Shown: positions 1 through 5,919 of the stretch, in pieces
Position numbering within the stretch: position 1 is the first letter of the stretch
Layout: each line of letters opens with the position of its first letter
From: Serpentinicella sp031432315
Lineage (GTDB): Bacteria; Bacillota; Clostridia; Peptostreptococcales; Natronincolaceae
Length of the DNA stretch: 29,888 nucleotides
Direction of reading: 5' to 3'
Assembly: GCF_031432315.1 (NCBI RefSeq)
Contig: NZ_JAVKGO010000016.1
Coordinates: forward strand, 1 to 29,888
The notes under the pieces: generated by a model
Told to the model about the DNA's origin: nothing
The model's input: the letters and a program-made list of their open reading frames with translations, nothing else
Database searches by the model: none
Made by a program: the position numbers and the translations under genes

Positions 1-134
1 TCATCCGTATCATCTCCCCTTATAAGTAGTATACATAACCGTCCCTTACATGTACACTATATAGGGTCTAGTACAGTTATCGTGTGTTCCTCGTGTGTAC
101 AAATCTGTTTTAAATAAACCAATACGACAAAAAA

Positions 135-698
135 ATGAAAATAAATAACATAAGTTTGGTATATAATGGAGTAAAAAGTCGCCGTCCCAATTACACCATG
201 GGGCTCTGATGGATGCGCTTAGCTCAGGAGGCGGAGGAGGTGGAGGCAGTCCCCCACCCCCAACGAGAGAAGAGCGAAGGGATAGCTTTAATAGTGGTGC
301 AGGAAGAAGGCCTTCAGGTGGGGCGAGCAATACAATAATTCTTTACGACCCCTCGAAAGAAGCAGCTAGAGAAGATGCATTAAGACAACAGTACAACAGT
401 GCAGATAATTTTTGGCAGAGAGGTTTAGTAGTTGGAAAAGCAGCTATCAATTCATGGGGGAAAAGATACAGATATGCGAAAGCTAACTATCAAGCTAATA
501 TATATAATAGAACTGGTATAAGTCCAAATGTATCAGGGGCCGCTTTGGATACAGCAGCTTTTTATGCCGGTGGGAATGTGCTGTTTGGTGGTGTAGCTAG
601 TGGAGTTAGGTCTTTAAGGGGTATAGGCGGGAATGTAGGAGGTAATGTTAGTGTTCCCCAAAAGGCTAAAATATAGTTAATCAAATACAAAAAAATAG
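135..698 (+). pseudogene. Broken polymorphic-toxin fragment, Gly/Pro-rich linker region
   Basis: Remains of a larger protein gene lying just before an RNase toxin domain. A 24-residue reading frame (135-209, ending NYTMGL) stops where a second frame begins at 209 and runs to 676 (155 residues). A third frame then appears to carry the sequence on (NQIQKNRGVAPRGG, about 679-720) before the RNase frame. The 209-676 piece opens with seven glycines and a four-proline run, a typical flexible linker, followed by a polar helix-rich stretch and a glycine/alanine/valine-rich tail (residues 110-150). No signal peptide, secretion domain or strong ribosome site is visible. I read it as a frameshifted remnant of a polymorphic toxin body. 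A genuinely expressed 155-residue protein starting at 209 is possible but less likely. Confidence 0.55.
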
Positions 699-920
699 AG
701 GTGTAGCTCCCAGGGGTGGGGTTATAAAGGTGGCAGAGTGTTTAAAAATGATGGTAGGGGTGGTGGTCAGGTTCTACCAAAAAAAACAACATACAGAGAA
801 TATGATGTTAATCGATATATAAAAGGGCAAAATAGGGGCGGAGAAAGGGTAGTTATAGGAAAAGATGGATCAGCGTGGTATACTAATGATCATTATAAAA
901 CTTTTACTCGAATAAAATAA
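699..920 (+). pseudogene. Barnase-type ribonuclease toxin domain (C-terminal module)
   Basis: Encodes the catalytic half of a guanyl-specific microbial ribonuclease of the barnase family (RNase N1/T1 superfamily), which cuts single-stranded RNA. Counting from a GTG at 738 (60 residues), the barnase catalytic residues align: Glu21 in YREYD (barnase E73), Arg33 and Arg37 in NRGGER (R83, R87) and His52 in DHYKTF (H102). The frame is open back to a stop at 696 and reads GYKGGRVFKNDGRGGG, the usual strand leading into this domain. The helical N-terminal half of barnase is absent and the upstream toxin body lies in other frames, so the parent gene is broken. An AAAGGTGG stretch at 726-733 sits well for initiation at GTG 738, so a stand-alone 60-residue domain could still be made. 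The barstar-like gene starts 18 bases downstream, supporting a toxin/immunity pair. Confidence 0.75.
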
Positions 921-938
921 TGTAATTGGGGTGTTAAT

Positions 939-1445
939 TTGTTATTAAGGTTAAATGAACCATATTTTCATGTAGTGGTGGGAGCGGAAACAGAATTTAT
1001 TGAGTTTTTAAAGTACAGACAAGTTACTTATAAATCAACAGTTGTTTCAAATCTTATTAAGGGTGATAGTTGTAAAACGACAAATGATTTTTATGATGAA
1101 TTTTCTAGGGTTTTGCAATTTCCGGATTATTTTGGGTACAACCTTTCGGCCTTTGACGAGTGTTTAAATGATTTAGAATGGATTGAGGCAGATGGATATG
1201 GCTTATTTGTGAGCAATGCTCATCTTCTTCTAGTTGATAATGCAAAAGTACTAGAAGCAGTAATTAAATTATTGCATAACGCAGCGAGGGAATGGGCTAA
1301 CGGTAGAGAATTTGATGAATTTGGAACTCCCCCTACTCCATTTCATATATTCTTACACTGTCCGATTGAAAATCAAAAGGAAATAAGGTTGCGGTTAAAT
1401 AAAGCAGGGGTTAGTGAAGTTGAGGTTGAAAAAATAGTTCTATGA
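939..1445 (+). CDS. Barstar-family RNase inhibitor (immunity protein)
   Basis: Likely immunity protein that binds and blocks the barnase-type domain encoded directly upstream. The 168-residue product has an N-terminal extension of about 35 residues and then a barstar-like core: a helix (TTNDFYDEFSRVLQFP) followed by YFGYNLSAFDECLNDLEW, which matches the inhibitor helix of barstar (YYGENLDALWDAL). The barstar Asp35 position is Ser here, and the following acidic pair is Asp-Glu, as in many distant barstar homologues. Start is TTG at 939, preceded by a GGGGTG ribosome site. Cytoplasmic; no membrane segment. A strong terminator follows at 1487. The reading frame is intact, unlike that of its toxin partner, as expected if immunity is kept longer than toxicity. 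Confidence 0.82.
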   Translation: MLLRLNEPYFHVVVGAETEFIEFLKYRQVTYKSTVVSNLIKGDSCKTTNDFYDEFSRVLQFPDYFGYNLSAFDECLNDLEWIEADGYGLFVSNAHLLLVDNAKVLEAVIKLLHNAAREWANGREFDEFGTPPTPFHIFLHCPIENQKEIRLRLNKAGVSEVEVEKIVL

Positions 1446-1486
1446 TAGTGAGTTATATAATATTTGTGAATTGAAATTAGTTTTTT

Positions 1487-1523
1487 AAGATCTTAAGGGA
1501 TATTAATTCCTTAAGGTCTTTTT
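1487..1523 (+). terminator. Intrinsic terminator after the barstar-like gene
   Basis: A 12-bp stem (1487-1498 with 1509-1520, one U-G wobble) and a 10-base loop are followed by a run of T. It closes the RNase/barstar unit. Confidence 0.85.
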
Positions 1524-1742
1524 AAACTTATAACGAAAAATCATTTAGAATAAATACAAATAGAGGACAGTAACTTTTATACCATCATATATGGAAAATA
1601 TTTTGACATAAAAAGAGTAGTAATAATAAAAGATTAAAGGCAAAGGAATCTACAAATTATGGAAATAATAGGAATAAATAAAAATAAAACTATTGGTATA
1701 TATTTAAAAAATTACTAATTAATTGAAGGATTTTTAAATAAT
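1524..1742. other. AT-rich gap between two toxin/immunity pairs
   Basis: Very AT-rich stretch with no convincing gene. A TTGACA at 1603-1608 has only weak -10 candidates at suitable distance. A 19-codon frame at 1659-1718 lacks a ribosome site. The next clear signal is the riboswitch promoter at 1743. Confidence 0.6.
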
Positions 1743-1771
1743 TTGTCAAATATGGTATAGGTCAATAAAAT
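1743..1771 (+). promoter_or_regulatory. Sigma-A-type promoter for the c-di-GMP riboswitch
   Basis: TTGTCA (1743-1748) and TAAAAT (1766-1771) are 17 bases apart. The predicted start, near 1778, lies about 25 bases before the riboswitch core. Confidence 0.72.
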
Positions 1772-1800
1772 TGCATGATAATTTTAAAACTATAAAAAGA

Positions 1801-1882
1801 AAAAGGCAAACCTGCTGAAAAGCGGGGGCGCAAAGCCACAGGTCTAAGGTAGATCTTCTGCTATGATGGTTGGGTTGCCGAA
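1801..1882 (+). promoter_or_regulatory. Cyclic di-GMP-I (GEMM-I) riboswitch
   Basis: Matches the GEMM-I aptamer layout. The closing stem pairs GGCAA (1805-1809) with TTGCC (1875-1879). A P2 arm, CTGCT-GAAA-AGCGG, is capped by a GNRA tetraloop. It is followed by the hallmark GCGCAAAGCCAC receptor segment and by the P3 side ending in GATGGTTGGGTTGCC. This class senses the second messenger cyclic di-GMP. A terminator hairpin lies about 55 bases further on, so control is probably by transcription attenuation; whether ligand turns expression on or off cannot be read with confidence. The downstream genes are toxin pair 2 (hydrophobic fragment and six-helix membrane protein). Confidence 0.93.
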
Positions 1883-1937
1883 TAGGTTACAAGTACCGAC
1901 ACCACAGTTACCGCAAAATTAATATCACTGTTACCCT

Positions 1938-1968
1938 AAAGCAGCCTGAATCATTTTGGCTGCTTTTT
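1938..1968 (+). terminator. Expression-platform terminator of the riboswitch
   Basis: A 9-bp stem AAAGCAGCC/GGCTGCTTT with an 11-base loop is followed by T-rich sequence, before the downstream coding frames. It is placed as the switchable terminator of the GEMM riboswitch. Confidence 0.85.
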
Positions 1969-1993
1969 GTTTTTACCTTTATCTCTAGAAGGA

Positions 1994-2232
1994 ATGTTGG
2001 ATATGGCAGAGAATTTGCAGCGGCAGTAACAGTAGATGCAGGCATTACAGTGGGCTCATCTGTTGCAGGTGCTATGATAGCCGGTGCTATGGCAGGTTCT
2101 TTTGCTCCAGGAGTCGGCACTATATTTGGAGCGGTAGTAGGCTTAAGTGCAGGCTTAATAGCTAATGCAACTATAAGAAAACCTGCTATAAATCAAGTGA
2201 ATTCATTTTTCGGTCGATTCAGAGCAAGGTAG
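1994..2232 (+). pseudogene. Glycine-zipper hydrophobic toxin-like C-terminal fragment
   Basis: The open frame ending at 2232 encodes about 67 residues of interest beginning TVDAGITVGSS. They form a glycine-zipper hydrophobic hairpin (GAMIAGAMAGSFAPGVG, then IFGAVVGLSAGLIANA) and a basic tail ending FGRFRAR. Such segments occur at the ends of membrane-acting polymorphic toxins and some bacteriocins. The frame has no usable start of its own: it stays open upstream through the terminator and riboswitch, which are non-coding. The only well-placed starts after an AGAAGG site (ATG 1994, ATG 2003) are in another frame, reading MAENLQRQ and stopping at once. A frameshift near 2010-2020 joining MLDMAENLQ to AAVTVDAG would restore one protein. 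No recognised enzymatic motif. The next gene starts 14 bases downstream. Confidence 0.5.
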
Positions 2233-2246
2233 GAAGGTGATGAACA

Positions 2247-2885
2247 ATGCATAAGATTATAGAAGAAAAGCTAGATTCATGTATAGTTGTCAAAAATCAA
2301 AGGTATGAATTAAAACTTAAAATTTTTGAGCCTACTGAAATTAGAAAGTTAATACCCTGTTTATTTGTTAGCAGCTTATTTCCTGTATTTTTTCTACTTT
2401 TTATACCTCCATCTCCAAGTGAGTGGATTTCTTTTAATAAAATTATTTTTATTCCGTATACTTTGTTAAGTGTTTTATTGTTTGTTTTTGCACAAAGGTT
2501 TAGAATTACTTTATTTTCTTATATGTCTTTTAGTAATACTCTAATCACACTAAACTTTTTAGTTTTAGGTTTACAAGCAATGAATCAATTAAATCTAAAG
2601 TCAATTGTAATAATAGGGGTGACATATGGAATAAATTTAATTTTAATTATTTTAAATAGAGAAAAAATATTAATCTGGGTAACTAACTCAGGCGGAAATG
2701 AAATAATATTTCCAGTGATGGTAGCTACTATAGGAGCAATTGCAGGAAGGATCATTTACTTATTTGTTCCAGATTTAGCACTCACAATAGGCGGTTTAGT
2801 TTTCGTTTTTTCCTCTTATATATTTTTAATAGGTATCCCTTTGAATTTATATAAGTGGTACTTATTGAAGAAAGAAGGTCTATAG
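2247..2885 (+). CDS. Six-helix membrane protein, candidate immunity protein
   Basis: Unrecognised 212-residue integral membrane protein. Hydrophobic segments lie at about residues 34-54, 63-83, 88-112, 118-138, 152-173 and 178-200, giving six predicted helices, with a 30-residue polar N-terminus and a short Lys-rich tail. No catalytic motif is visible. The start is ATG 2247 behind an AGGAAGGTGA ribosome site. It follows the glycine-zipper fragment by 14 bases and lies under the c-di-GMP riboswitch. Its position mirrors that of the barstar-like gene in pair 1, so I infer a membrane immunity protein protecting against a membrane-active toxin. A transporter-like or accessory role is not excluded. 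Confidence 0.6.
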   Translation: MHKIIEEKLDSCIVVKNQRYELKLKIFEPTEIRKLIPCLFVSSLFPVFFLLFIPPSPSEWISFNKIIFIPYTLLSVLLFVFAQRFRITLFSYMSFSNTLITLNFLVLGLQAMNQLNLKSIVIIGVTYGINLILIILNREKILIWVTNSGGNEIIFPVMVATIGAIAGRIIYLFVPDLALTIGGLVFVFSSYIFLIGIPLNLYKWYLLKKEGL

Positions 2886-2907
2886 GAGTTGGCTAAGCCA
2901 ACTCCTT
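2884..2907 (+). terminator. Perfect 10-bp hairpin, weak terminator
   Basis: AGGAGTTGGC (2884-2893) pairs perfectly with GCCAACTCCT (2897-2906) around a TAA loop and overlaps the end of the membrane-protein gene. The U-tract (TTACTTATAAGG) is poor, so termination may be partial. Confidence 0.55.
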
Positions 2908-2955
2908 ACTTATAAGGTTTTAAAAAACAAGCTCTGTCGATATCGCGAAACAGTA

Positions 2956-3300
2956 ATGGCGACTACAGGTGCTTTTGCTGCGGGAATAGATCTTTTTGGC
3001 AGACTAAAAGGAGTTACAAAAACATCAGCAGTAACTATATCAAGTAGATTTTTAAGAAGAACTGCCGTAGTTGGTGCAGCATTAAACGTATTAGATGGGA
3101 TAAATGATTTTAATAGAGGAAAAAGAAGAAGAGGAGCAGGAAAGATATTAGCTGGGGGAGCAATGGCTGTTGGTTTAGTTGCTGGGGCAGTAACGGCGCC
3201 AGTATGGGCCCCTTATGCTGTGGCTGGTGGAGCCGTAGTTGGTACCGGAATTGCTACCTACGATGCAATCCAAGCTTGGAGAAGGAGAAGGAGGGGTTAA
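2956..3300 (+). pseudogene. Hydrophobic-hairpin toxin-like C-terminal fragment
   Basis: A frame of 114 residues from ATG 2956, unrecognised by family. It has an N-terminal half with basic patches (RFLRRT, RGKRRRGAGK), a long hydrophobic hairpin at about residues 66-103 (AGGAMAVGLVAGAVTAPVW, then YAVAGGAVVGTGIATYDAI) and an Arg-rich end (RRRRRG). No good ribosome site precedes 2956. The frame is open further upstream, and a neighbouring frame reads SSVDIAKQ just before a stop, which suggests that this too is the frameshifted 3' end of a longer toxin. The following membrane gene starts 3 bases after its stop and takes its ribosome site from inside it, the close coupling typical of toxin/immunity pairs. 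It could be expressed as a small membrane protein if initiation at 2956 works. Confidence 0.5.
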
Positions 3301-3303
3301 CAG

Positions 3304-3639
3304 ATGAAATGGGCTAAACATTTGACAAAAGAACATAAACAAACAGATAAATATAAGGTGTGTATAAGTATATACTTTGGTTCATGGGGCTTTCTGCTTA
3401 TGGGTATTTTTAATGTACTATGCATGACTTACATAATAATAGACACTATAATAGACACTCAAAGAATAATTATTGAAGAAGTTAGATTGATCGCGCTTGG
3501 GATAGGTTTTATATATATTGGTATAGAAATACAAAAGGTTTTTAGAAATGATATACCAAAGTTAGATTGGGACGAAGTTATAGAGGAAGAACGGGCAGAA
3601 AAGGAGAAAAGGAAACAGAATAAAAAGAAGTGGTTTTAA
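3304..3639 (+). CDS. Small two-helix membrane protein, candidate immunity protein
   Basis: Unrecognised 111-residue protein with a basic N-terminus (residues 1-17), two hydrophobic segments (about 18-48 and 61-80) and a highly charged cytoplasmic-looking tail (DWDEVIEEERAEKEKRK). The start is ATG 3304 with a GGAGGGG ribosome site located inside the end of the preceding frame, so the two are probably translationally coupled. By position and size it resembles membrane immunity proteins found with pore-forming or membrane-targeted polymorphic toxins; that role is inferred from context only. A strong terminator follows at 3715. Confidence 0.6.
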   Translation: MKWAKHLTKEHKQTDKYKVCISIYFGSWGFLLMGIFNVLCMTYIIIDTIIDTQRIIIEEVRLIALGIGFIYIGIEIQKVFRNDIPKLDWDEVIEEERAEKEKRKQNKKKWF

Positions 3640-3714
3640 AAAAGGGGCTATTAACAATGGAGGAAATATGAAATTTCCTTAGATAAATACATATAAAAGA
3701 TATGCTTATTTAAA

Positions 3715-3766
3715 AAAGATCGGTATCTAAATGTTAATAACTCATTTAGATACCGACCTTTTTTTA
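3715..3766 (+). terminator. Strong terminator closing the toxin/immunity island
   Basis: A 19-bp stem with one wobble (3715-3733 with 3743-3761) and a 9-base loop is followed by T7. It insulates the ctsR operon from the island. Confidence 0.9.
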
Positions 3767-3813
3767 TTAATGGTTTAAACAACTTATTTTATGGAAATAT
3801 ATTTAAATAGGTA

Positions 3814-3842
3814 TTGAAAAAAAATAAAAAATTATTTATAAT
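3814..3842 (+). promoter_or_regulatory. Sigma-A promoter of the ctsR operon
   Basis: TTGAAA (3814-3819) and TATAAT (3837-3842) with an exact 17-base spacer. The expected start, near 3849, falls at the edge of the CtsR operator. Confidence 0.85.
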
Positions 3843-3851
3843 AAATTTAAA

Positions 3852-3868
3852 AGTCAAAGAAAGTCTAA
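3852..3868 (+). promoter_or_regulatory. CtsR operator (heptad direct repeat)
   Basis: AGTCAAA (3852-3858), three bases, then AGTCTAA (3862-3868). This fits the known CtsR box of two (A/G)GTCAAA heptads spaced by 3, with one mismatch in the second copy. It lies just downstream of the -10 element, where binding would block initiation: autoregulation of the heat-shock operon. Confidence 0.82.
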
Positions 3869-3882
3869 AAGGGGTGTCATCA

Positions 3883-4341
3883 ATGCCGAGGATGAGTGAT
3901 GTAATAGAAGCATTTATTAAAGAATTGTTTCAGGAAGGCAGTTATCAAACTGTTGAAATACAGCGAAATGAATTAGCAAAATATTTTGATTGTGCCCCAT
4001 CACAAATAAGCTATGTTTTAACGACTAGATTTACCCTAGGTCAAGGGTATCGTATCGATAGTCAAAAAGGTGGGGGAGGTCATATTAGAATCAGTAGGAT
4101 ATTGGTAGATACAAATGCTCAGGCATATAGAATAATTTGTGATCAAATTGGAAGTGAAATCAGTAAAAATCAAGCGGAAGCGTTACTTCGGCATCTATAT
4201 GAGCAAAAGCATATAAATGTAAGGGAGTTAAATATTATAAAAGCAGCCATCGATGATCAAGTAATTAGCACACCTTTAAATATAAAGGATAAACTAAGGG
4301 CAAAAATCATGAAAAGTATTATAGCTGTCGTATTGGAATAG
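3883..4341 (+). CDS. ctsR: Transcriptional repressor CtsR
   Basis: Class III heat-shock repressor that holds the clp genes off at normal temperature and is released on heat stress. Starting at ATG 3883 the product is 152 residues, close to Bacillus CtsR (about 154), and begins MPRMSDVIEAF as in the family. The N-terminal winged helix-turn-helix spans roughly residues 20-75, and the glycine-rich wing (KGGGGHIRI, residues 62-70) is the DNA-contacting, heat-sensing loop. The C-terminal four-helix part follows. An upstream TTG at 3814 in the same frame lies in the promoter -35 box and is not the start. AGGGGTG provides the ribosome site. First gene of the ctsR-mcsA-mcsB-clpC operon; 11 bases separate it from mcsA. 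Confidence 0.96.
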   Translation: MPRMSDVIEAFIKELFQEGSYQTVEIQRNELAKYFDCAPSQISYVLTTRFTLGQGYRIDSQKGGGGHIRISRILVDTNAQAYRIICDQIGSEISKNQAEALLRHLYEQKHINVRELNIIKAAIDDQVISTPLNIKDKLRAKIMKSIIAVVLE

Positions 4342-4352
4342 GAGGGGTTATT

Positions 4353-4865
4353 TTGTTGTGTCAAGAGTGTAATAAAAATCAAGCCACTGTTCATTTAACC
4401 AAGGTTGTTCAAGGAAGAAAGGCTGAAATGCATCTATGTGATGTATGTGCAAAGGATAAGCAGAGCAAGAGCTTTCAAGATTCCTTCTCGATTCACAACT
4501 TTTTAGCTGGTCTTTTAGATATTAACACAGAAATGGGCTATACCGAGGGAAACAAGGGGTATGGTTTAGTATGCAGTAAATGTAATACATCTTATCAAAA
4601 TTTCAAAGAAGCTGGAAAATTAGGTTGTAACCATTGTTACGTTGAATTTAAAGATAAACTAAATCATTTAGTAAGGCGGATACATGGGAACGCTGCACAT
4701 ACCGGAAAGATACCTAAAAGATCCGGAGGGATTATTCAATTAAAAAGGGAAGTAAAACATTTAAAATTAGCATTAGATGAAGCGGTTAAAAAGCAGGAAT
4801 TCGAAAAAGCCGTTGGTCTCAGGGATGAAATTAAGGCCTTGGAAGCAAGAATTAAGGATATGTAG
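4353..4865 (+). CDS. mcsA: McsA, zinc-binding activator of arginine kinase McsB
   Basis: Partner that activates the McsB protein-arginine kinase and links it to CtsR and ClpC. The 170-residue protein has four CxxC pairs for zinc: Cys3/Cys6, Cys29/Cys32, Cys74/Cys77 and Cys92/Cys95. A C-terminal UVR motif lies at about residues 129-165 (EVKHLKLALDEAVKKQEF). Length and layout are normal for the family. The start is TTG 4353, chosen because GGAGGGG ends six bases before it; a second TTG follows immediately. It sits between ctsR and mcsB (14-base gap) in one operon and shares the CtsR-controlled promoter. Confidence 0.95.
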   Translation: MLCQECNKNQATVHLTKVVQGRKAEMHLCDVCAKDKQSKSFQDSFSIHNFLAGLLDINTEMGYTEGNKGYGLVCSKCNTSYQNFKEAGKLGCNHCYVEFKDKLNHLVRRIHGNAAHTGKIPKRSGGIIQLKREVKHLKLALDEAVKKQEFEKAVGLRDEIKALEARIKDM

Positions 4866-4879
4866 GAGGAGGGAATGAT

Positions 4880-5902
4880 ATGGCAAAGTGGATAAAAGAA
4901 GCTGGACCCCAGTCAGATATCGTACTTAGTACAAGAGTTAGGTTGGCTAGAAACTTTGAAGGTAAATCTTTCCCGCATCAACTAAATAGTGAAGAGGCGA
5001 AGGAAATTACGGATACAGTTTTTAATACTGTTCGATTAGGGAATGAATCCTTTGAAAAGGACTTTAAACTGATAGGGATGGATGGGATTGATGAATTAGA
5101 ACAACTAAATTTATTAGAAAGACATTTAGTAAGCCCTGATCTTATAAAAAATACAGGCATTGCCAGTGTTCTTCTAAACACCGAGGAAACCCTAAGTATA
5201 CTAATTAATGAAGAAGACCATATTAGAATACAGTGTTTACTACCCGGTTTTCAATTACAGGAAGCGTGGGATACGGCAAATAACTTAGATGATTTACTAG
5301 AGGAGAATATAAAGTATGCCTTTGAAGAGCAATTAGGTTACTTAACCGCATGTCCAACGAATCTAGGGACCGGTATCAGAGTATCGGTTATGTTGCATTT
5401 ACCCGCACTGACCTTAACAGGACATATACAAGGGGTACTTAAAGCCGCTGGACAAGTGGGGCTAGCTATTCGGGGAATATATGGTGAGGGTACGGATTTT
5501 TTAGGACACTTATATCAGCTTTCCAATCAAGTGACCTTGGGTGCTACGGAACAAGAAATTATATCAAACATTAAAGATGTAACGACACAGGTGATCCAAA
5601 ATGAGCGCTCTCTTAGGGAACAACTAATGATGACTAGGAAATTAGAGTTAGAAGATAAAATATATAGATCCTATGGCATATTGAAAAATGCAAGAATAAT
5701 GACTAGGAAAGAAGCCATGACACTTATTTCTGATGTAAAACTTGGCATGGCCCTAGGTTTGGTAGAAGATATTTCTATTGAGAAGCTTAACGAATTAATT
5801 GCATTAATCCAACCAGGGTGCTTACAAAAGCATTTTGGCAAAGAATTGACCGATAGTGAAAGGGATTTTAAAAGATCACAATTAATTAGAGAAATGTTAT
5901 AG
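4880..5902 (+). CDS. mcsB: Protein-arginine kinase McsB
   Basis: Phosphorylates arginine side chains, including those of CtsR and of damaged proteins, marking the latter for ClpC-ClpP degradation. The 340-residue product is full length for the ATP:guanido phosphotransferase fold. The nucleotide-binding STRVRLARN motif is at residues 17-25, the acidic loop NEEDHIR at 110-116 and the catalytic-cysteine motif CPTNLGTG at 158-165. The C-terminal region around residues 327-338 (ERDFKRSQLIRE) corresponds to the phospho-arginine-sensing end of the family. ATG 4880 has a GGAGGAGGG ribosome site. Lies 17 bases before clpC. Confidence 0.96.
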   Translation: MAKWIKEAGPQSDIVLSTRVRLARNFEGKSFPHQLNSEEAKEITDTVFNTVRLGNESFEKDFKLIGMDGIDELEQLNLLERHLVSPDLIKNTGIASVLLNTEETLSILINEEDHIRIQCLLPGFQLQEAWDTANNLDDLLEENIKYAFEEQLGYLTACPTNLGTGIRVSVMLHLPALTLTGHIQGVLKAAGQVGLAIRGIYGEGTDFLGHLYQLSNQVTLGATEQEIISNIKDVTTQVIQNERSLREQLMMTRKLELEDKIYRSYGILKNARIMTRKEAMTLISDVKLGMALGLVEDISIEKLNELIALIQPGCLQKHFGKELTDSERDFKRSQLIREML

Positions 5903-5919
5903 ATAGGGAGGTTATAAAA

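Noticed and set aside
46..330. Minus-strand frame with poly-Pro and poly-Gly
   Set aside because: It is the complement of the Gly/Pro linker on the + strand; no ribosome site and no family resemblance.
135..920. Frameshifts as assembly errors
   Set aside because: Not excluded, but the other 26 kb contain no broken core gene, so genuine decay is the simpler reading.
1659..1718. 19-codon frame with ATG
   Set aside because: No ribosome site, very AT-rich, in a non-coding gap.
1870..1993. Coding start at TTG 1870 for the glycine-zipper frame
   Set aside because: This stretch lies in the riboswitch stem and its terminator; it is structured RNA, not coding sequence.
3814..3882. Longer CtsR starting at TTG 3814
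   Set aside because: The TTG is the -35 hexamer and the stretch contains the promoter and CtsR operator; ATG 3883 gives the family N-terminus.
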